Positions 62,301-64,000 of a stretch of DNA of 64,000 nt are shown one piece after another. Location of the stretch: NCBI GenBank assembly GCA_032718565.1, contig JAVGVS010000700.1, forward strand, positions 62,001-126,000, read 5' to 3'. The DNA comes from Distichodus sexfasciatus. Taxonomy: Eukaryota > Chordata > Actinopteri > Characiformes > Distichodontidae. The position numbers and the translations under genes are program-made. Every line of letters begins with the position of its first letter. Position 1 is the first letter of the stretch. The notes under the pieces are model-generated. The model did no database searches. It was not told the origin of the DNA and saw nothing but the letters and a program-made list of their open reading frames with translations.

Positions 62301-63011
62301 TCTTTGGAAAAAGTTCAGCAGTGTTTAATACAACAATGCATCGTTACACGCTTCTGGCTTTCTATTTTAAGACTTGGTTTGCTTGGCACCTCGAAAATTA
62401 ATGATTTTCTTTGACAGTGTAGATTCATCACTGTTGTGCCGGGAGAGAACAAATTGATACATTGACCAGCTTTTGTGTGTGTGTGTGTGTAAGTGTGAAA
62501 AGGAAGATGGAGAGGGGGAGAGAGAGAGAGAGAGAGAGAGAGAAAGATGGGGGTGCTGTATTTGGAGGGAGTAACCTTGTAGCGCTGCAGTTTTTCATGC
62601 CTACAAGGCTGGCGTGCATTATTAATGATACGACTAAGACTAAGAATGCAGCTTTTTTTCCCCCTCCCTTTCTCTCTCTTCCCTCCTTCACTCCCTAACC
62701 TCCCTCCATCTTCCTCTTCCCTCTCATCTTTCAACCCACTCCACCTCCTCCACCTTCCGTCTCAATCTTTCCACCTTTTTGTCGCATCTGGTCTCGCTTC
62801 TGCATTATCACTCCTCGATCTAATCTCTCCATCCCTCCCTCCCTCCCTCCCTCACTCCCTCACTCTCTCACTCTCTCACTCTCTCACTCTCTCTCTCAGG
62901 ACGACTTCCTCTACAGTGTGTCGGTGATCAGCGGCGTGGTGTGTATAGTTCTGGCCGTGGTGAAGTTCATGTTGGGAAGAGTCCTCACCAGCAGAGCCCT
63001 CATCACCGACG
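29697..63011 (+). CDS. tmem163: tmem163: transmembrane protein 163, zinc efflux protein (first 6 coding exons; 3' partial)
   Basis: TMEM163 (synaptic vesicle protein SV31) is a six-TM, CDF-like protein that exports Zn2+ at the plasma membrane and in vesicles. Six exons of 178, 120, 44, 92, 97 and 112 nt join in frame to give residues 1-214; mammalian TMEM163 is 289 residues, so about 75 residues with the last two TM helices lie past the window. Residues 1-59 are Pro/Glu-rich and cytosolic. Approximate TM segments: TM1 81-103, TM2 109-131, TM3 146-168, TM4 182-203. TM2 carries FDATLD with Asp116 and Asp120, matching the pair (human D124/D128, as I recall) implicated in zinc efflux. Leu68 aligns with human L76, a recalled leukodystrophy position. 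Intron sizes are about 1.1, 11.5, 0.09, 12.2 and 7.8 kb, loaded with repeats. The gene diverges from ccnt2. Confidence 0.95.
29900..30780. repeat. Composite microsatellite block with triplicated unit
   Basis: About 0.9 kb of (TCTA)n, (TCTG)n, (TC)n, (TACC)n and (TA)n, immediately after tmem163 exon 1. A unit containing GATATAAAGTCTGGAACGGG and GCATCTTAGCAATAAAT is seen three times, near 29,906, 30,230 and 30,487, each followed by (TATC)n. Confidence 0.85.
31012..31131 (+). CDS. tmem163: tmem163 coding exon 2
   Basis: 120 nt encoding DLLESSLRLKPHEAQNYRKK then ALWVSWVSIVVTLILAIAAF. LKPHEAQNYRKKALWVSW is a hallmark of TMEM163. It contains TM1. Acceptor GACAG, donor GTAAGT, phase 1 on both sides. 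Confidence 0.96.
32440..32620. promoter_or_regulatory. CpG-rich block in tmem163 intron 2
   Basis: Contains GCCACGTGACTC at about 32,481-32,492 (E-box/CLEAR-like) and paired CCGTTGCCAAGC and GTAGCAACGG, which could be RFX half-sites. No coding signal. Confidence 0.35.
33095..33242 (-). mobile_element. V-SINE/DANA-like SINE, family 3 (degenerate)
   Basis: Minus-strand remnant; the plus strand shows GGACAGTCTCCCTGGAGCAA (complement of the TTGCTCCAGGGAGACTGTCC core) and a decayed head at AGCCAGATTTGAACCC. Confidence 0.5.
36164..36216. repeat. (GA)n microsatellite
   Basis: Nearly pure GA repeats interrupted by two GC steps, in tmem163 intron 2. Confidence 0.85.
37020..37252 (-). mobile_element. 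tRNA-derived SINE, family 1
   Basis: Minus-strand copy in tmem163 intron 2; on the plus strand the tail complement is seen at GCGAACACAGCACAGCACAG and the head end at CTAAGCGTTACGCTACC. Confidence 0.72.
37428..37632 (+). mobile_element. tRNA-derived SINE, family 1 (degenerate)
   Basis: Plus-strand copy 180 bp from the opposite-strand copy at 37,020. Head GCAGCAGTTCGTGGCATAAT and tail GCTGTGCTGTGGTGTGTTCA. Confidence 0.68.
38333..38972. mobile_element. Non-autonomous DNA transposon, copy 1 (unclassified family)
   Basis: 640 bp. Ends TGTGACTCTGCACGGCAAAA and its complement TTTTGCCGTGCAGAGTCACA begin a roughly 37-bp inverted repeat with about three mismatches. The interior is non-coding and matches the copy at 61,237 along its whole length. 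tmem163 intron 2. No clear target duplication. Confidence 0.82.
39090..39430 (+). mobile_element. Degenerate SINE-like repeat, family 4
   Basis: Contains CCCAGTGCAGTTATGGGGAC and CTTTGGATGAGACATAAAAC, matching a recalled cyprinid-type SINE body (a cccagtgcagtgacggggac ... cggatgagacgttaaac pattern). Single, decayed copy in intron 2. Confidence 0.5.
41754..42021 (-). mobile_element. tRNA-derived SINE, family 2 (truncated)
   Basis: In tmem163 intron 2, preceded by an (ATC)n run. The tRNA-like head is cut short at about 42,021, so the A box is missing. Confidence 0.75.
42592..42635 (+). CDS. tmem163: tmem163 coding exon 3
   Basis: 44 nt encoding TVSVMRSSASAFGFA, the loop into TM2. Acceptor TTCCAG, donor GTAAGT. 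An 89-bp intron separates it from exon 4. Confidence 0.96.
42725..42816 (+). CDS. tmem163: tmem163 coding exon 4
   Basis: 92 nt encoding FDATLDVLSSIIVLWRYSNA then AAVHSAHREY and two bases of Ile. It holds TM2 and the two acidic residues of the putative zinc site. Acceptor TTACAG, donor GTGAGT. Confidence 0.97.
43227..43467 (-). mobile_element. tRNA-derived SINE, family 1
   Basis: In tmem163 intron 4. Tail complement GTGAGCGATTATTTGTCATT; B box region CACTCGAACTGGCGACCTTC on the plus strand. Confidence 0.75.
44103..44352 (-). mobile_element. tRNA-derived SINE, family 1
   Basis: Second minus-strand copy in intron 4, 640 bp from the previous one. Full length from tail complement (GTGAGTGATCATTTGTCATT) to head end (GTTACGCCACCAACTG). 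Confidence 0.78.
47233..48114. mobile_element. hAT-like non-autonomous element with nested SINE
   Basis: Left end TTAGGGAGGCACGATATGGG and right end complement of TATTATCGTGCATCTGTAA form imperfect inverted repeats; subterminal CGGCCAATGCCGATA motifs are typical. A SINE occupies about 47,415-47,615. Confidence 0.58.
47415..47615 (+). mobile_element. tRNA-derived SINE, family 1 (5' truncated), nested in a hAT-like element
   Basis: Body and tail only, from about CATTCAGGGCTGGTAAAG to CACAATGACAAATAATCACT. It sits inside the element at 47,233-48,114. Confidence 0.68.
48840..49203 (-). pseudogene. LINE reverse transcriptase C-terminal fragment
   Basis: The minus strand keeps an open frame of 91 codons reading HTTPVLSSLHWLPVKF, then KILLLTYKALNGLAPQYVSD and GGRALAHKAPQLWNKLPVK. 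This matches the region after the RT core in fish L2/CR1-group LINEs. It is 5'-truncated and sits in tmem163 intron 4. Confidence 0.75.
49727..50242. mobile_element. Internally deleted mariner-like transposon
   Basis: Ends CAGTACTGTGCAAAAGTTTT and its complement AAAACTTTTGCACAGTACTG are perfect inverted repeats, next to TA-rich flanks. Inner arms (CACCAAATATTGATTTAGAT on the right, its near-complement on the left) extend the inverted repeat. The coding centre is missing. Confidence 0.78.
50509..50850 (-). mobile_element. tRNA-derived SINE, family 2
   Basis: In tmem163 intron 4. The head reads GGGCGGCACGGTGGCGCAGT on the minus strand; a short deletion is present between the head and the B box. 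Confidence 0.82.
51200..51780 (-). pseudogene. Tc1/mariner-like remnant interrupted by a SINE
   Basis: Minus strand reads GVFGVEELDL, the segment just before the expected third acidic residue of a Tc1 transposase, plus ANALLNEWVINP. The left end GTAGACAAAAACATGAACAC matches the family of the 20,532 copy; a family 1 SINE separates it from the body. Confidence 0.65.
51240..51418 (-). mobile_element. tRNA-derived SINE, family 1, nested in a Tc1-like remnant
   Basis: Tail complement GCGAGTGATTATTTGTCATT; it interrupts a Tc1-type remnant that resumes at about 51,419. Confidence 0.7.
52090..52400. promoter_or_regulatory. CpG-richer intronic block with RFX X-box-like site
   Basis: In tmem163 intron 4. 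CpG density is visibly above the surroundings, and GTTGCCATAGCGAC at 52,336-52,349 is a close match to the RFX X-box. Function is inferred. Confidence 0.4.
53335..53490 (+). mobile_element. V-SINE/DANA-like SINE, family 3
   Basis: Contains GACCAAGAGGTTATCAATTC and the tail GAGAATGTCTGCTAAATG. Another member of the same family follows it directly. Confidence 0.62.
53491..53790 (+). mobile_element. V-SINE/DANA-like SINE, family 3 (tandem second copy)
   Basis: Head GTGGTCTAGTGGTAAGACAA, B box-like GTCGCCAGTTCAAATTCC, inner GGGCCCCTGAGTAAGACCCA. Directly downstream of a first copy, which may reflect insertion into its tail. Confidence 0.62.
55048..55144 (+). CDS. tmem163: tmem163 coding exon 5
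   Basis: 97 nt encoding IACVILGVVFILSAITILVK then AIHALATNVLPEV, which is TM3 and the following loop. Acceptor TTCAG after a (GT)n run, donor GTAAGA, phase 0 exit. Confidence 0.96.
56249..56277. repeat. (CA)n microsatellite
   Basis: CA repeats in tmem163 intron 5; a second run lies at about 56,425-56,447. Confidence 0.8.
56641..56835 (+). mobile_element. V-SINE/DANA-like SINE, family 3
   Basis: Head GGGGTGGTGGCCTAATGGTA, inner GTCCTGAGCAAGACCCTTAA and CCCCAAGTTGCTCCAGGGAG; the tail is weak. Confidence 0.68.
57500..57757 (-). mobile_element. tRNA-derived SINE, family 1 (left half of a head-to-head pair)
   Basis: Full-length minus copy ending with the head complement at CGCCATCAGCTGCCCC, directly abutting a plus-strand copy of the same family. 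Confidence 0.78.
57758..57985 (+). mobile_element. tRNA-derived SINE, family 1 (right half of a head-to-head pair)
   Basis: Starts at the GTTCGCCCCGTGATCGGAAG segment (the first bases of the head are absent or shared with the neighbour) with B box GGTTCAAATCTC, and ends near CCCAATGACAAATATTCACA. Confidence 0.75.
58200..58640. promoter_or_regulatory. CpG island-like block in tmem163 intron 5
   Basis: GC-rich and CpG-rich, with TGTTGCCAGGCAATC at about 58,409-58,423 and TTGGCAACG at about 58,434 resembling RFX half-sites, then G-rich runs. Open frames on both strands are a by-product of base composition. Confidence 0.4.
59245..59365. repeat. (GT)n microsatellites
   Basis: Two GT runs (about 59,248-59,265 and 59,324-59,361), the second ending in TATATATACACAC. 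A complementary (CA)n run follows at about 59,497-59,533. Confidence 0.8.
59687..59900 (+). mobile_element. tRNA-derived SINE, family 1 (well-kept head)
   Basis: Head GGGGCAGTCGGTGGCGTAAC and near-perfect B box GCAGGTTCGAATCC make this the clearest tRNA-like copy; the tail is shortened. Confidence 0.78.
60690..60940 (+). mobile_element. tRNA-derived SINE, family 1 (5' truncated)
   Basis: Begins at AATAACGGTTAGGGAGTTTG and keeps the B box GCTGGTTCGAATCC; the tail ends GTGTTCACGATGACAAATGA. Confidence 0.75.
60973..61156 (-). mobile_element. V-SINE/DANA-like SINE, family 3 (best copy)
   Basis: On the minus strand it has a head ending in GTGGGTTCGAATCCGACC (near-perfect B box), the inner CTGAGCAAGACCCTTAACCC, and the full tail complement of CATTTAGCAGACGCTC. 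Confidence 0.78.
61237..61884. mobile_element. Non-autonomous DNA transposon, copy 2 (unclassified family)
   Basis: 648 bp, same orientation as copy 1. The terminal inverted repeats match at about 36 of 37 positions, better than copy 1. Differences are scattered substitutions and short indels. tmem163 intron 5, just downstream of a family 3 SINE. Confidence 0.82.
62640..62899 (+). repeat. Long polypyrimidine tract at tmem163 exon 6 acceptor
   Basis: About 250 bp strongly biased to C/T on the plus strand, including (CCCT)n and (CACTCTCT)n units, running straight into the CAG acceptor at 62,897-62,899. Confidence 0.85.
62900..63011 (+). CDS. tmem163: tmem163 coding exon 6
   Basis: 112 nt encoding DDFLYSVSVISGVVCIVLAV then VKFMLGRVLTSRALITD plus one base; TM4 and a conserved basic loop. 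The acceptor follows an unusually long pyrimidine tract. Donor GTACCA. Later exons are outside the window. Confidence 0.96.
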
Positions 63012-64000
63012 GTACCACTTTTCTTTTTTTTTCCCTCCTTCTCTTCGCCGTGTCATAGCAACGGATATTCCTCCTCTTTTCTCCTCCCGCCCCTCCCTCT
63101 GCCGTCCCAGCCAATAGGGAGAGGGGAGCGGATGGTGCCAGTGTAGCCTAAAAGAGATTCAGAACAGATACACAAACGGTGAGACAGACAGACATAAAAA
63201 AAAAACAAAAAAAAACGAGACATCAGTCGACACGCGGCCCGGCTTATATTTAGCAAGCGAACACACGTGCTGATGGAGTAGCTATTAAAGTAAATATTAG
63301 CAATTAGACTTCCTTAATTAAACCGCCATTAGCTAATAGCATGAGCCTTCATTCATTAGTCACATCAGCATTTACTGGGTCACTTTTCAGCGGCCGAAGT
63401 CTGACGTTGACGTACTAGAGCTAGACAATAAAATCGATGAATACACACCATCACATATACACACACACGCAGAACACCCCCCCTACATACATACATACAC
63501 ACACACACCCTCTCAAACACTGACTCACATGCATCTAAACTTGAACCTTGTTCACACTCGGGTGTGAAATTCAACACCTGTGCTGCTGAGAAGTTGTTTT
63601 CTAAATCAGACCCTGCTGGAAGAAGAAAAAAAAAATCATTAGAAACCATTCAGGCTTTCTAGTGGCCTCTACTGCAGTTTCATAGTTTCCGAGCGGTTTC
63701 TAATGGCAGTTTAATAGTTCCTAATGGACTCTCTTGATTATCGTAATTTAATCCGAACGCAAAGCATTAAAACCCGAGGGAACGGTACTTCATGGAAACG
63801 TGTTAAAAAAATATGAGCAAAAAAATATTGCATCCTGACAGTATTTTGTAATGAGGTATAATGAGTGGTAGCTACTGGGAACCGTTAGACTAATTACCAT
63901 TAGAGTCCATTTTTGAAACCATCACATAGTTTTCTAGTATTTTACAAAGCTTTTACCAGTAGGAGAGCATTGTAATATTCCTTTTACTACCTATTTAGTG
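63012..64000 (+). other. Start of tmem163 intron 6
   Basis: No exon recognised up to the window edge. Contains short (CA)n runs at about 63,455-63,510 and a TAATTAAA/TTAGCTAAT-containing block at about 63,285-63,390. Confidence 0.6.

Noticed and set aside
1..64000. A bacterial or phage-type defence or operon system
   Set aside because: All recognisable genes are vertebrate with spliceosomal introns, and the repeats are fish transposons; no prokaryotic gene organisation is present.

Overview
This is a vertebrate, almost certainly teleost, nuclear genomic window. It holds two recognisable protein-coding genes with canonical GT-AG introns, embedded in DNA rich in fish-type repeats (several tRNA-derived SINE families, Tc1/mariner and hAT-like remnants, MITEs, a LINE fragment and microsatellites). 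The exact species cannot be read from the sequence. Nothing bacterial or viral was recognised.

Layout. (1) Positions 1-16,139: no gene recognised. The stretch holds unique DNA, three kinds of SINE, a 0.7-kb palindromic element (3373-4071), two near-perfect hairpins (4342-4419 and 4641-4723), two Tc1-type transposon remnants (10,330-12,370), and candidate regulatory blocks. (2) 16,140-26,165, minus strand: a complete nine-exon ccnt2 (cyclin T2), with its start codon at 26,165, stop at 17,827, a predicted 575-residue product and a probable poly(A) signal at 16,140. (3) 26,166-29,696: a 3.5-kb divergent intergenic segment with two SINEs, a degenerate third, a hairpin and a 125-bp MITE. (4) 29,697-64,000, plus strand: the first six coding exons of tmem163, a CDF-like zinc efflux protein. 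Its last exons (about 75 residues by comparison with the mammalian protein) lie beyond the right edge.

The two genes are head-to-head. As I recall the mammalian order, TMEM163-ACMSD-CCNT2, the orientation of the two outer genes is kept here, but no ACMSD coding sequence is visible between them. The genes are neighbours by ancestry and are not known to share a pathway: cyclin T2 is the regulatory subunit of P-TEFb in transcription elongation, and TMEM163 moves zinc across plasma and vesicle membranes.

The most interesting non-genic observations are: two copies, in tmem163 introns 2 and 5, of a roughly 640-bp element with matched 37-bp terminal inverted repeats and no obvious superfamily; a fold-back dimer of a MITE whose intact monomer sits 6.5 kb away; a recurrence of near-perfect inverted repeats with very short loops (6-10 nt); a triplicated microsatellite block in tmem163 intron 1; and CpG-rich intronic blocks, one of which carries a strong RFX X-box match. 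All functional statements rest on reading the sequence and on recalled family knowledge; no alignments or database searches were run.
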